Shown piece after piece: positions 33,483 through 44,130 of a stretch of 64,000 nucleotides of DNA. The notes beneath the pieces were generated by a model. That model did no database searches and had not been told where the DNA came from. It worked only from the letters and a program-made list of their open reading frames with translations. Source of the DNA: Allofrancisella inopinata (GTDB lineage Bacteria; Pseudomonadota; Gammaproteobacteria; Francisellales; Francisellaceae). The position numbers and the translations under genes are program-made. Where the stretch lies: contig NZ_CP038241.1 in the NCBI RefSeq assembly GCF_012222965.1, forward strand, positions 558,001 to 622,000, given 5' to 3'. Each line of letters starts with the position of its first letter. Positions within the stretch are counted from its first letter, which is position 1.

Positions 33483-33698
33483 ATGGCTAGAGTAACAGTA
33501 GAAGATTGTTTAGATAAAGTAGAAACAAGGTTTGATTTAGTGGTATTAGCTTCTATGCGTGCAAATAATATCTTAAAAAGTGGCTACACTGAATCAGGAA
33601 ATGAAAAAAAAGAGAAGGCAACAGTATTAGCATTAAGAGAAATTGCAGAATCAAAACTTACAGCAGAAGAAATACTAAAAAGTGAGATCGTTGGATAA
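33483..33698 (+). CDS. rpoZ: RNA polymerase omega subunit
   Basis: 71 residues with the omega consensus MARVTVEDCLDKVETRFDLVVLASMRANN. Omega clamps the beta' subunit and aids polymerase assembly. The protein is a little shorter than the about 90-residue enterobacterial form and lacks the acidic tail. A GGAG ribosome site precedes the ATG, and the gene is 28 bp after udk. The usual neighbour spoT does not follow; a tRNA gene does. Confidence 0.96.
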   Translation: MARVTVEDCLDKVETRFDLVVLASMRANNILKSGYTESGNEKKEKATVLALREIAESKLTAEEILKSEIVG

Positions 33699-33717
33699 TT
33701 AAATAAGCCAAAAAATA

Positions 33718-33745
33718 TTGACTTATTATAAAGTATATATATAAT
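33718..33745 (+). promoter_or_regulatory. Promoter of tRNA-Val
   Basis: TTGACT at 33718-33723, 16-bp spacer, and a perfect TATAAT at 33740-33745. Transcription would begin a few bases before the tRNA 5' end at 33757. A near-consensus match at the right distance. Confidence 0.65.
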
Positions 33746-33756
33746 ATGTTTTTGTC

Positions 33757-33832
33757 GGGTGCTTAGCTCAGCTGGGAGAGCATCGCCCTTACAAGGCGAG
33801 GGTCGGGGGTTCGAACCCCTCAGCACCCACCA
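33757..33832 (+). tRNA. tRNA-Val (anticodon TAC)
   Basis: 76 nt including an encoded CCA. The acceptor GGGTGCT pairs with AGCACCC at 33822-33828. The anticodon stem CGCC/GGCG encloses the loop CTTACAA with anticodon TAC, and the T arm contains GTTCGAACCCC. All arms pair well. Confidence 0.97.
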
Positions 33833-34094
33833 CGACAAATTCAAAGGTTTTACTGTAGTTAGATTTTTATAAAATATTACAAAGAAATTACTTAGTTATT
33901 TTAAACTTAATTCACGGTCTCACGAAAGTAACAGTAATAATGAGACATATCAAATTAATTTAGTGAATTAGTTTTTATAGTAGCTTAGTATTAAACCCAA
34001 GATATTTTATTAATAATTAAAAGCCCAACTTTGATTGTATTTGATAAATTTATTACATAAAATTGCTCTAATTAATTTTTTTAAATAAAATCTG

Positions 34095-35444
34095 ATGGGA
34101 AGATCTAGAAAAAATAAGCTCAAAGAGGGGATTTTTGAAGCTGAAATTATATCCTTAAGTCATGATGGTAGAGGTATAGCAAAAGTTGATGGTAAAACCA
34201 CTTTTATACCTTTTACTTTACCTCAGGAAATAGTCAAATTTGAATATACTTTTTCAAAAGCTAAATTTGATGAAGGTCGAGTGATTGAGTTTGTCAAAAA
34301 ATCACCAGATAGAATCGCTCCTAAATGTGAGTATTTTGAAACTTGTGGAGGCTGTAATCTACAGCATATGTCATCTATAGCTCAAATCGAGCATAAACAA
34401 AATACCTTACTTAACCAGCTAAAATATATTGGACAAGGGGTAGTTCCTGAAAGTATTTTACCGCCTTTACAAACGGAAAATACGGAAGGGTATCGAAATA
34501 AAGCTAGGTTAGGTGTTCGTTATGTAAATAAGAAAAATAAAATCCTAGTTGGTTTTAGGGAACGTAATGGCAGGTTCTTAGCAGAAATTGATAAATGTGT
34601 AGTCTTAAATCCTAAAATAGGTGAAAAACTATCATATATAGCAAGCTTTATTGAAAAATTATCTATTCATCAGCAAATAGCCCAATTAGAGATAGCTATA
34701 GATGACTATAGAACCGCTATTATCTTTAGGCATTTAGAACCATTTACAAATGAAGATATTGAACAATTAAAAAAATTCGGTAGCGAAAATAACTATTGGA
34801 TTTATCTCCAGCCAAAAGGACCTGATACTGTATTTAGGTTATATCCAGAAAAATCTCAAATACCAACTCAACTTTGTTATCAGCCAGTTGACGGTATAGT
34901 AATAAACTTTGAACCGAACGATTTTACTCAAGTAAATAGTAATATAAATAGAAAAATGATCCAAAGAGCTATAACTCTTTTGGACGTATCAAAAGATGAT
35001 TCAATTATTGATTTATTTTGTGGTTTAGGTAACTTCACACTTCCATTATCACAATATGCTAAATTTGTTATAGGAGTAGAAGGTGAGCAAGCTATGGTTG
35101 AGCGAGCAATACAGACAGCAAATAATAATAATATTTCTAATGTGAAGTTTTATACTGCTAACTTATTTGAGAGTTTCGAGGCTAAAGAGTGGTTCAGTAA
35201 CTTTGAGTATAATAAAATGCTACTAGATCCTCCAAGAGCTGGAGCTTTAGAGGTTTGCCAAAATATCGACAAATTTGACGTTCAAAAAATAGTATATGTA
35301 TCATGTGATACTGCAACTTTAGCTAGAGATGCTGGGATTTTAGTTAACCAAAAAGGATACAAGCTCGTACATGCTGGGGTAATGGATATGTTTCCTCATA
35401 CTATGCATGTTGAATCTATAGCAGTTTTTGAAAAAACTTTTTAG
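34095..35444 (+). CDS. rlmD: 23S rRNA (uracil-1939-C5)-methyltransferase RlmD
   Basis: 449 residues. The N-terminal TRAM domain (EAEIISLSHDGRGIAKVDGKTTFIPF) precedes the 4Fe-4S cysteines of CEYFETCGGC, and the SAM domain shows DLFCGLGNFTLPL, LLDPPRAG and YVSCDTATLARD with the catalytic Cys. The Fe-S cluster and length fit RlmD (RumA) better than RlmCD or TrmA. A single gene with its own 250-bp upstream gap. A hairpin follows the stop directly. Confidence 0.93.
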   Translation: MGRSRKNKLKEGIFEAEIISLSHDGRGIAKVDGKTTFIPFTLPQEIVKFEYTFSKAKFDEGRVIEFVKKSPDRIAPKCEYFETCGGCNLQHMSSIAQIEHKQNTLLNQLKYIGQGVVPESILPPLQTENTEGYRNKARLGVRYVNKKNKILVGFRERNGRFLAEIDKCVVLNPKIGEKLSYIASFIEKLSIHQQIAQLEIAIDDYRTAIIFRHLEPFTNEDIEQLKKFGSENNYWIYLQPKGPDTVFRLYPEKSQIPTQLCYQPVDGIVINFEPNDFTQVNSNINRKMIQRAITLLDVSKDDSIIDLFCGLGNFTLPLSQYAKFVIGVEGEQAMVERAIQTANNNNISNVKFYTANLFESFEAKEWFSNFEYNKMLLDPPRAGALEVCQNIDKFDVQKIVYVSCDTATLARDAGILVNQKGYKLVHAGVMDMFPHTMHVESIAVFEKTF

Positions 35445-35482
35445 GTACTATAGCAGGCTAAAATTATATGGTGCTATAGAAC
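35445..35482 (+). terminator. Hairpin directly after rlmD
   Basis: GTACTATAGCA at 35445-35455 is the near-exact inverse of TGCTATAGAAC at 35472-35482 (10 of 11 pairs, 16-nt loop). It begins at the base after the rlmD stop. No T-run follows, so it may be an RNA-stabilising 3' stem or a weak terminator. Confidence 0.35.
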
Positions 35483-35551
35483 TAATGGTAAATGATTTTG
35501 CTTAATTGTACAATTTTATAGCTATTGTTTTATAATTTAAAGGTAACCAAA

Positions 35552-36334
35552 ATGCTAAGCATAATTTTAAGGAAATTTTATACTCAAACATATACATACT
35601 TGGCTAGTTTTAAAGATTTTAAAAAAGAAGATATCTTCAGCGGCTGGAGTAAAAAAGAGATAACTTGGTTATTTGTTTGTATATTATTAACAGGTATGAC
35701 AAGTATTTTAACCCAAGCAGAGGCCATTATTTTTATATATTCACTGCTAAGTATAATTAACCTTATATTGGTTGCAAAAGGTAAACTTTTAAACTATTTT
35801 ATAGGTATAGTTAGCTGCTTTTTATATGCTATTATTTCTTTACAGAATCAGGTATATGGACAATTTTTGCTATTTATATTGTTTTTTACTCCAATGCAAT
35901 TTTATGGTTGGTACATCTGGTCAGACCCTGAGAATATGCATACTAGCTCAACAGTAAAAGCTAGGCGATTGACTTTAAAACAGTTTTTATCGATTTTAAT
36001 TATAGTTGCGATATGCGCGTCTTTATACGGCTATTTCATTTTATACAAACTTTTTGGGCAACATATAGGTTTATTAGCTGATTCTTTGGTGGGAGTAGTT
36101 TCTGTAATAGCATTCTTACTGATGGTGAGATCTTATGCTGAACAGTGGGTACTGTGGGTTATTATAGATATTTTAACAATTGTGATTTGGTTAGATGGTT
36201 TAGTAGGTAAAGAAATTACGTTGGCTTTAATTCCAGTTGTTATAACTAGAACTTTGACTTTAATTAATGCATTTTATGGTTATATTAGTTGGTTAAAAAT
36301 GAATAAAATGCAAACTAAGGAAATAAAATGGTAA
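35552..36334 (+). CDS. pnuC: Nicotinamide riboside transporter PnuC
   Basis: A membrane protein with six to seven predicted spans. The signature MQFYGWYIW, followed by a charged loop and a C-terminal hydrophobic half (EQWVLWVIIDILTIVIW, WxxDxx-type motif), is diagnostic of PnuC, which carries nicotinamide riboside by facilitated diffusion for NAD salvage. I choose the ATG at 35552, preceded by AAAGG, over an upstream TTG at 35525. It is 260 residues long with an unusually long N-terminal cytoplasmic segment (about 40 residues). Confidence 0.88.
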   Translation: MLSIILRKFYTQTYTYLASFKDFKKEDIFSGWSKKEITWLFVCILLTGMTSILTQAEAIIFIYSLLSIINLILVAKGKLLNYFIGIVSCFLYAIISLQNQVYGQFLLFILFFTPMQFYGWYIWSDPENMHTSSTVKARRLTLKQFLSILIIVAICASLYGYFILYKLFGQHIGLLADSLVGVVSVIAFLLMVRSYAEQWVLWVIIDILTIVIWLDGLVGKEITLALIPVVITRTLTLINAFYGYISWLKMNKMQTKEIKW

Positions 36335-36479
36335 TAAATGTGTTCTAGAAATTCTTTACTCAAATTAGAAGTTATTTATTATAGTCTACTAAAAACAAAT
36401 TTTATCTGCGTAATTAACTTAACTTGTAAATCACCATTCTATATAATTTACAATTAGAAGCAAAAAATATTTAATTTAA

Positions 36480-37715
36480 ATGACTGTTAGGCAAACACTT
36501 TTTCTAATTTTGACACCAATTATAGCAATGTGTGTACTATCTTTTGGTAATGGCTTTTTTACTACTTTTTCTTCAATCGAGCTTAATACTCTTGGAAGAT
36601 CTAATTTTATAATAGGGATCATCTCGGCCGCATACTTTTTTGGTATGACTACAGGTTCTTATTTTTCTCAGTTTACAATTACAAGGGTAGGGTATATTAG
36701 AGCTTTTGTACTATTTGCTTCTTTAATGGCTATAAGTACACTAATACTTGGTATTTTTAAGGGGATTTTTGTTTGGATATTTTTTAGGTTCACGTGTGGA
36801 TATGCTTTAGCAGCTTTATTTTTAATTATAGAAAGTTGGTGTATTTTATCATCTGATAAAAAAAATAGAGGATTAGTGTTTTCAATATACCTACTTGTAT
36901 ATTACGGTACACAAGCTCTTTCACAGCTAATGATAAACTTTAATTTTAGTGAAACTTTGCTAGCATATTGTTTTATCTCTTCTTTGTGTAGTATATCTAT
37001 TGTCCTTATGGCGTTTACAAGTACGGTGGCTCCTGTGCCTAATTCAGAAGAGGTTTGTTCACCTATAAAAATTATAAAAAAAGTGCCACTTGCAATGGTA
37101 GCTAGTGTTATAGGGGGGGCATTGTTAGGCTCAATATATACTTTGCTCCCTATATTCTTAGTTAGAGTTGATATTACGCATAATATGCTGTCAATTTTAA
37201 TGATGACGACTATTTTAGGAGGGATGTTACTACAAGTTCCTATAGGTAAGCTATCTGATTTGATCGATCGTAGAAAAGTCATATTATTAGTAGCTTTCGG
37301 GCTTATAATAACTTCAGTTTGTATTTGTCTATTTTACAAAACTCATTTATTGTTTTTTATAGCAGTCTTTTTATTTGGTGGGTGTGCTTTTGTGGTGTAT
37401 CCTTTATCAATATCTCATGCTAGTGATTTTTTAGACGAGCATGAAATTTTAGGAGCTATAGGTGTAATAACCATTGCATATGGAGTTGGTTCTGTTATTG
37501 GACCTATAATAATTTCTAATATTATGGATTTTGTAGGCCCATTTGGTTTTTTTATCATAACAGCTTTATTCAGTACATTATTATGTTTATATACATTTTA
37601 TAGATTATCAGCAAGAAAATCTGCTACAGGAACAGTACAATTCACACCGATATCTCCTGAAAGTGTAGGGTTTAGTGAAGCTCAAGAAGTTGTTTCAGAT
37701 AAGCTTATAGAGTAA
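36480..37715 (+). CDS. MFS transporter, YcaD-like
   Basis: 411 residues with twelve hydrophobic segments in two halves. The loop between spans 2 and 3 reads SQFTITRVGYIRAF, and the second half contains GKLSDLIDRRKVILL, the G-x-x-x-D-x-x-x-R-R loop motif of the major facilitator superfamily. Similar proteins are annotated YcaD. The substrate is unknown. It lies alone upstream of eno, whose own promoter begins just after its stop. Confidence 0.85.
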   Translation: MTVRQTLFLILTPIIAMCVLSFGNGFFTTFSSIELNTLGRSNFIIGIISAAYFFGMTTGSYFSQFTITRVGYIRAFVLFASLMAISTLILGIFKGIFVWIFFRFTCGYALAALFLIIESWCILSSDKKNRGLVFSIYLLVYYGTQALSQLMINFNFSETLLAYCFISSLCSISIVLMAFTSTVAPVPNSEEVCSPIKIIKKVPLAMVASVIGGALLGSIYTLLPIFLVRVDITHNMLSILMMTTILGGMLLQVPIGKLSDLIDRRKVILLVAFGLIITSVCICLFYKTHLLFFIAVFLFGGCAFVVYPLSISHASDFLDEHEILGAIGVITIAYGVGSVIGPIIISNIMDFVGPFGFFIITALFSTLLCLYTFYRLSARKSATGTVQFTPISPESVGFSEAQEVVSDKLIE

Positions 37716-37736
37716 GCGACATACTAAGTATATTGA

Positions 37737-37765
37737 TTGCAAAGCTATTACACCTAGCTTATAAT
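37737..37765 (+). promoter_or_regulatory. Putative promoter of eno-ftsB-ispD
   Basis: TTGCAA at 37737-37742, a 17-bp spacer and a perfect TATAAT at 37760-37765, 49 bp before the eno ATG. Position and spacing are as expected for a strongly expressed glycolytic gene. Confidence 0.55.
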
Positions 37766-37802
37766 GACACATTCAAGGTTTCAAAAGACTTAATTTACCT
37801 AA

Positions 37803-39176
<1,374 letters not shown>

Positions 39177-39190
39177 ACTTTTTTAAAAAA

Positions 39191-39481
39191 ATGAGCATTA
39201 AATCTAATACTTTCTTTTATATTTTTATATCTATAGTGTTGCTCTTGATTACTATCTTACAATATAATTTGTGGTTTAGTAATACAGGATTACTTAGTTA
39301 TGAGCACTTAAAAAAAGCAGTAAAAACTCAAACAAAGGGAGTCCAAGAGCAATATCAGACTAATGCACAATTATATTCTGAGGTTGTTTCTTTACGTAAA
39401 AATAGCGAAGTACTAGAGAGTCTCGCCCGCCAAAATATGGGCTTTATAAAGAAAGGTGAGGTCTTTTATAGTGTCAAATGA
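39191..39481 (+). CDS. ftsB: Cell division protein FtsB
   Basis: 96 residues: a membrane span near the N-terminus (IFISIVLLLITILQYNLWF) then a coiled coil and the conserved C-terminal LESLARQNMGFIKKGEVFY. FtsB forms the FtsQLB complex with FtsL. The eno-ftsB-ispD order is conserved in gammaproteobacteria and supports the call. Confidence 0.93.
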   Translation: MSIKSNTFFYIFISIVLLLITILQYNLWFSNTGLLSYEHLKKAVKTQTKGVQEQYQTNAQLYSEVVSLRKNSEVLESLARQNMGFIKKGEVFYSVK

Positions 39482-40181
39482 TTCTAGTAAATATGTAATA
39501 ATTCCAGCCGCGGGCATTGGATCTAGAATGGCACTTGATATTCCTAAACAGTATTTTAAGCTTTCAAATAATAAAACTATCCTAGATACAGCTTTAGAGA
39601 AATTTATAAAACCTGATTTTTTTGATAAGGTCATAGTAGCTCTTAATAAAGATGATAACTTCTGGAAAGATTCTATATATTTTAGTCATCCTAAAGTAGT
39701 TACTTGTCTAGGGGGAGAGACACGTTTTGATAGTGTCTATAACGCTTTAAAACAGATACAAATAAGATCCCAGACTACCTGGATATTTGTTCATGACGCA
39801 GCAAGACCAAATGTTACATTCCAAGACACTAAAAATTTGTATGAAGCTGTTAAATTGTCTAAAAGTAAAAGTGGGATCTTAGGTATTAGAGCCTTTGAAA
39901 CGGTTAAGCAGGTGACTTCTAATAGCCCAATTACTATAGATAAAACACTTAATCGTGATAACATATGGTTAGCTCAAACTCCACAATTATGTGAGCTTAG
40001 TTTGTTGTATAATGCTTTTGAATACTGCTGGCTTAATGATTTAGCAAAGCTAGTTACAGATGAAGCATCAGCATTAGAATTATATGGAAGCAGTCCTTTA
40101 ATTATCCAAGGATCTAGAAGTAATATTAAAGTAACGACTCAAGAAGATTTAGAGCTAATAAACTGGTTGTGCCAAAACTAG
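39471..40181 (+). CDS. ispD: 2-C-methyl-D-erythritol 4-phosphate cytidylyltransferase
   Basis: MEP-pathway enzyme that joins CTP to methylerythritol phosphate for isoprenoid synthesis. The N-terminal PAAGIGSRMALDIPKQY loop binds CTP; IFVHDAARPNVT and the C-terminal TDEASALELYG are typical. I favour GTG at 39471, preceded by GGTGAGG, so the gene overlaps the ftsB stop by 11 bp; an in-frame GTG at 39456 is the alternative. No fused ispF domain is present. Confidence 0.95.
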   Translation: MSNDSSKYVIIPAAGIGSRMALDIPKQYFKLSNNKTILDTALEKFIKPDFFDKVIVALNKDDNFWKDSIYFSHPKVVTCLGGETRFDSVYNALKQIQIRSQTTWIFVHDAARPNVTFQDTKNLYEAVKLSKSKSGILGIRAFETVKQVTSNSPITIDKTLNRDNIWLAQTPQLCELSLLYNAFEYCWLNDLAKLVTDEASALELYGSSPLIIQGSRSNIKVTTQEDLELINWLCQN

Positions 40182-40182
40182 C

Positions 40183-41457
40183 CTAGCTAAGTAGTAATCC
40201 TATTATGTATCCAAAAATTATTATACATCCTATTATCACTAATAATGAATCTAATATAACCTTACGATACTCTTTACATTTAACATTTTTATAGATGATT
40301 AATACAGGTAGTATGTATAATAAAAAAGCTACTGTTGGGGCGACCAGAATTCCTATTATGTGGAGTATACTAAAATTACATATTGTACAAACCCATAAAA
40401 CTAAAAAAATAATAGCTATACAAAGGGTATTAATTAAAGAGTCTTTTACTTGTATATTACAAACACCTTTAAATAAATATCTGAACAAAAACTTTAAAGC
40501 TTCTTTTGAACCTATATAGCAGCCAATAAAAGAACTTATAATAGCTGTAAATACTATCATTGGTGCTAATATCTTTAAAAAAGTATTAGGGTGTTGCTCT
40601 TGTATTAGAGTTACTATAGAAAGATTATTAATGTTAGCCATATGAAGGTCAGCTACTGTAGTGCTTAATAAACATGAAGTTACAAAAAGTAGTACAAAAA
40701 TAAATAGGATTAATGAATTAACCTTAAGTATTTTATATACTTTAGCTTTTTCATCCTCATGTTTAAGTTTGATATTTTCTCTGTAGAATATTACTAAGCT
40801 AGAAATAACAGGTGAATGATTCATTGACAATACAAGGATAGGTAAGACCATGAGTAATCCTTTTATGTAACTAATAAAACTAAAACTACTTTCAGTTATA
40901 AATTTGCCATTCCAGTAAGGAATTATATATATAGACAGAGTAATAACTAATATTATAAGGAATAAAACTGTAAACTGCATAAATCTAAGTATTATATTTA
41001 TTCCTAAAGATACTATTATTAAAAGGGTTGATAAAATAAAAAAACTAAACCAAATACTTTGAGAGAGGTTGGAGTCCGTAATATTGTAATATAATAAGAA
41101 GTTACCTAATTCGCTATTTAGACCTATAGAGTACATGGGCATATTTAAGAAAATAGCAAAAAAGTACAGTACCACACATATTAAACCAAGTAGTTTCCCT
41201 AGATTATGTGTAAAAACTTCTGCGATACCGCCATCATTAGCTCCAATAACAATGTTAGCCATGTTTTTATGAGAGTAGTAAGTTAAAGGAAGTGCCAAGA
41301 TGAGTACTGTGGTTAATGCCCAAAAACCACTGTCACCAGCTTGAATAGGTAAGTAAAGAAGCCCTGCTCCAACAGCTGTTCCAAAAAGTGTGAAAACCCA
41401 TTGTGTGTCTATTTTTATAGTATTTGTATGATTTGTTTTTTTCACCTTTTGCTCCAA
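40183..41457 (-). CDS. Amino-acid permease of the HAAAP family (serine/threonine transporter-like)
   Basis: 424 residues with about eleven membrane spans. The first span carries [24 protein letters not shown], the hallmark of the hydroxy/aromatic amino acid permease family (SdaC, TdcC, Mtr, TyrP). The start overlaps the 3' end of tdh by 16 bp, so the two are translationally coupled. With tdh and kbl next door, threonine or serine uptake is the best guess for the substrate. Confidence 0.87.
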   Translation of the reverse strand: MEQKVKKTNHTNTIKIDTQWVFTLFGTAVGAGLLYLPIQAGDSGFWALTTVLILALPLTYYSHKNMANIVIGANDGGIAEVFTHNLGKLLGLICVVLYFFAIFLNMPMYSIGLNSELGNFLLYYNITDSNLSQSIWFSFFILSTLLIIVSLGINIILRFMQFTVLFLIILVITLSIYIIPYWNGKFITESSFSFISYIKGLLMVLPILVLSMNHSPVISSLVIFYRENIKLKHEDEKAKVYKILKVNSLILFIFVLLFVTSCLLSTTVADLHMANINNLSIVTLIQEQHPNTFLKILAPMIVFTAIISSFIGCYIGSKEALKFLFRYLFKGVCNIQVKDSLINTLCIAIIFLVLWVCTICNFSILHIIGILVAPTVAFLLYILPVLIIYKNVKCKEYRKVILDSLLVIIGCIIIFGYIIGLLLS

Positions 41458-42500
41458 TCCAGTATTACTTTACCACACTTGCCACTTTTCATAATTTCGA
41501 AAGCTTCTTGGTAGTCATTTATATTAAATCTATGTGTAATCACAGAATTCATATCTAGTCCAGCTTGGACCATACTAGACATTAGATACCACGTTTCAAA
41601 CATTTCTCTACCATATATGCCTTTTAATATAAGACCTTTGAACAATATTGCACCCCAATCAATAGTGATATCCCCAGATGAAATACCTAGTAAAGACATC
41701 TTACCACCATGATTCATTACATTTAACATCATTGAAATTGCTGAATTTATACCTGACATTTCTAAACCTACATCAAAGCCTTCTGTCATACCAATTTCAG
41801 ACATTATATCTTTCATTTTTTTGGTCAATTCATCTTGTGATTTAAAATTTCCCACGTTAAAAGCAAAAGTAGCACCAAAATCTTTTGCCTTCTTAAGTCG
41901 ATATTCATTGATGTCAGTTACAACAATTCTTCTAGCGCCACAAAACCTGGCAATTTTAACAGCCATAAGGCCAATTGGACCAGCTCCTGTAATAAGGACA
42001 TCTTCTCCAGTTAGATTAAATGATAAAGCAGTGTGCACCGCGTTACCAAGAGGATCAAAAATACTAGCAATATCATCACAGATGGTGTCAGGAACTTTAA
42101 AAACATTAACAGCAGGTATTACTAAGTATTCAGCAAAAGCTCCCTGTACATTTACTCCAACACCTACCGTGGACCTACACAGATGACGTTTTCCTGCTTT
42201 ACAATTACGACAAAGTTCACACACTAAATGTCCTTCACCAGAGACTCTATCGCCTATATTTAATCCTTTTACCCCATCACCTTTGGCTGCTACTTCACCA
42301 ACAAACTCATGCCCTATAATCATAGGAACTGGGATTGTTTGTTGAGACCATTTGTCCCAGTTATATATATGTAGATCTGTGCCGCAGATAGCAGTTTTTC
42401 TTATTTTAATTAAAACGTCATTATAACCATATTCTGGTATAGCAGCGTCATTTATCATCCAAATTCCAGGCTCTTTTTTTAACTTTGCTAAAGCTTTCAT
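41442..42500 (-). CDS. tdh: L-threonine 3-dehydrogenase
   Basis: Zinc-dependent NAD enzyme that oxidises threonine to 2-amino-3-ketobutyrate. 352 residues: catalytic Cys in [20 protein letters not shown], the structural-zinc cysteines [15 protein letters not shown], and the Rossmann [10 protein letters not shown]. Its product is cleaved by Kbl, encoded just upstream on the same strand but separated by a 288-bp gap with a repeat element. The stop overlaps the start of the permease gene. Confidence 0.97.
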   Translation of the reverse strand: MKALAKLKKEPGIWMINDAAIPEYGYNDVLIKIRKTAICGTDLHIYNWDKWSQQTIPVPMIIGHEFVGEVAAKGDGVKGLNIGDRVSGEGHLVCELCRNCKAGKRHLCRSTVGVGVNVQGAFAEYLVIPAVNVFKVPDTICDDIASIFDPLGNAVHTALSFNLTGEDVLITGAGPIGLMAVKIARFCGARRIVVTDINEYRLKKAKDFGATFAFNVGNFKSQDELTKKMKDIMSEIGMTEGFDVGLEMSGINSAISMMLNVMNHGGKMSLLGISSGDITIDWGAILFKGLILKGIYGREMFETWYLMSSMVQAGLDMNSVITHRFNINDYQEAFEIMKSGKCGKVILDWSKR

Positions 42501-42640
42501 GTTTAAAAAATCCCTTATGTAGTTTTGTTTATTAAAGCTGTTGCTTAAATCTTAGTATTATAGCTAACTACGTTAAAAAGTAGTACGTCATTCAGTTAGG
42601 ATTGACCACGTAATCTACAGGAGTAGTTTGATTTTAAGCT

Positions 42641-42667
42641 ATTCCAGCTTACAACAGTCCCATAAAT
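42641..42667. repeat. 27-nt dispersed repeat, copy B (IS-end-like)
   Basis: 25 of 27 bases identical to 12957-12983. On the minus strand it contains GGGACTGTTGTAAGCTGGAA. It sits in the 288-bp gap between kbl and tdh, which otherwise holds no gene. Confidence 0.5.
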
Positions 42668-42788
42668 GCTCATAGGTATATTAGGGTTAATTTTTATTCT
42701 CATCAAAAATGCTGAAAATAGTAAGCTTATACTTTGTTTGATATGAGTTTAAATTAACAAGTTTTTATTTTCTAAATTATGTCAAGCA

Positions 42789-43982
42789 TTATATGATGTT
42801 CAGCTCTTTAGCTGCTTTTGTAAAGCTATCCACAGCTTTATCTATTTGCTCAAAAGTATGGGCAGCTGACATTTGAGTTCTAATTCGGGCTTTGCCTTTT
42901 GGAACTACAGGGTATGAAAAAGCTATAACATAAATACCATATTCTAGAAGTTTATCAGCAAGAATTGCTGCTGTTTTTTCATCGTATATCATTACTGGGA
43001 TAATAGGATGTTCCCCAGGAACCAGATCAAAACCAGCTGCTGACATTTTTGTTCTAAATCGTTGCTGGTTTGCTTGGAGTTGTTCCCTTAGGTGGTTAGA
43101 ATTTTTAGTTATTTCAAGAGCTTTTAGAGATGTTTTTGTAATAATAGGTGCTAAAGCATTTGAGAATAAATATGGACGAGATAGATTTTTTAATAAATCT
43201 ACTACTTCTTTTTTTGCGCATATATATCCACCAGATGCTCCACCTAAGCCTTTTCCGAGAGTTCCTGTTAAAATATCCACACGACCCATAACATTACAAT
43301 GCTCTATTGAGCCTTTACCATTTTTTCCTACAAAACCAGCAGCATGAGAGTCATCAACCATAACTATAGCATTATATTTATCAGCTAGATCACAAATTGA
43401 TTTTAAATCTGCGATTATACCATCCATAGAAAAAACGCCATCTGTAGCAATCATCTTAAATCTAGCTCCAGCTTTATCAGCTTCGATAAGCTTATCTTCT
43501 AGTTCTTTCATATTATTGTTATCGTATCTAAATCTCATAGCTTTACAAAGTCTAACACCATCAATTATACTGGCATGATTTAGAGAATCACTTATGATAG
43601 CATCTTCTTTTGTGAGTAGAGTTTCAAATAATCCAGCATTAGCATCAAAGCAAGAAGGGTATAAAATAGTATCTTCAAATTCAAAAAAATTACTCAACTC
43701 TTTTTCTAATTGTTTATGCACACTATTTGTTCCACAAATAAACCTTACAGATGCCATACCATATCCACATTCTTCAATATGCTCTTTTGCATAAGCAACT
43801 AGTTCTGGATTATTCGCAAAACCAAGGTAATTGTTTGCACAGAAATTAATTAAAGTCTTGCCATTTTCTAGAGTTATTAACGGTTCTTGGGGAGTTATTA
43901 TAATTCGCTCACTTTTATAGGTTCCTGCATCTTTGATTTCTTTAATTTTATCTCTAATACTACAATAAAAGCTTTTATCCAT
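42789..43982 (-). CDS. kbl: Glycine C-acetyltransferase (2-amino-3-ketobutyrate CoA ligase)
   Basis: PLP enzyme that splits 2-amino-3-ketobutyrate with CoA to glycine and acetyl-CoA. 397 residues of the alpha-oxoamine synthase family: [31 protein letters not shown], and [13 protein letters not shown] with the PLP lysine. It completes the threonine-to-glycine pathway with tdh. Confidence 0.97.
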   Translation of the reverse strand: MDKSFYCSIRDKIKEIKDAGTYKSERIIITPQEPLITLENGKTLINFCANNYLGFANNPELVAYAKEHIEECGYGMASVRFICGTNSVHKQLEKELSNFFEFEDTILYPSCFDANAGLFETLLTKEDAIISDSLNHASIIDGVRLCKAMRFRYDNNNMKELEDKLIEADKAGARFKMIATDGVFSMDGIIADLKSICDLADKYNAIVMVDDSHAAGFVGKNGKGSIEHCNVMGRVDILTGTLGKGLGGASGGYICAKKEVVDLLKNLSRPYLFSNALAPIITKTSLKALEITKNSNHLREQLQANQQRFRTKMSAAGFDLVPGEHPIIPVMIYDEKTAAILADKLLEYGIYVIAFSYPVVPKGKARIRTQMSAAHTFEQIDKAVDSFTKAAKELNII

Positions 43983-44130
43983 ATAGTTAACCTCATTTCT
44001 ACTAATGACAAAAAATAATATATATAAATATAGCGGAAATTAGTACATTTTGGAAACAATTTGGTTAAAAGTGCTTAAGAATATTAGGAACATAAAAGAA
44101 GAAAGAAAGGTTCTCTCTTTTAGAATTTAA

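Noticed and set aside
33845-34094. Possible small gene or RNA after tRNA-Val
   Set aside because: No frame, hairpin or conserved motif could be supported.
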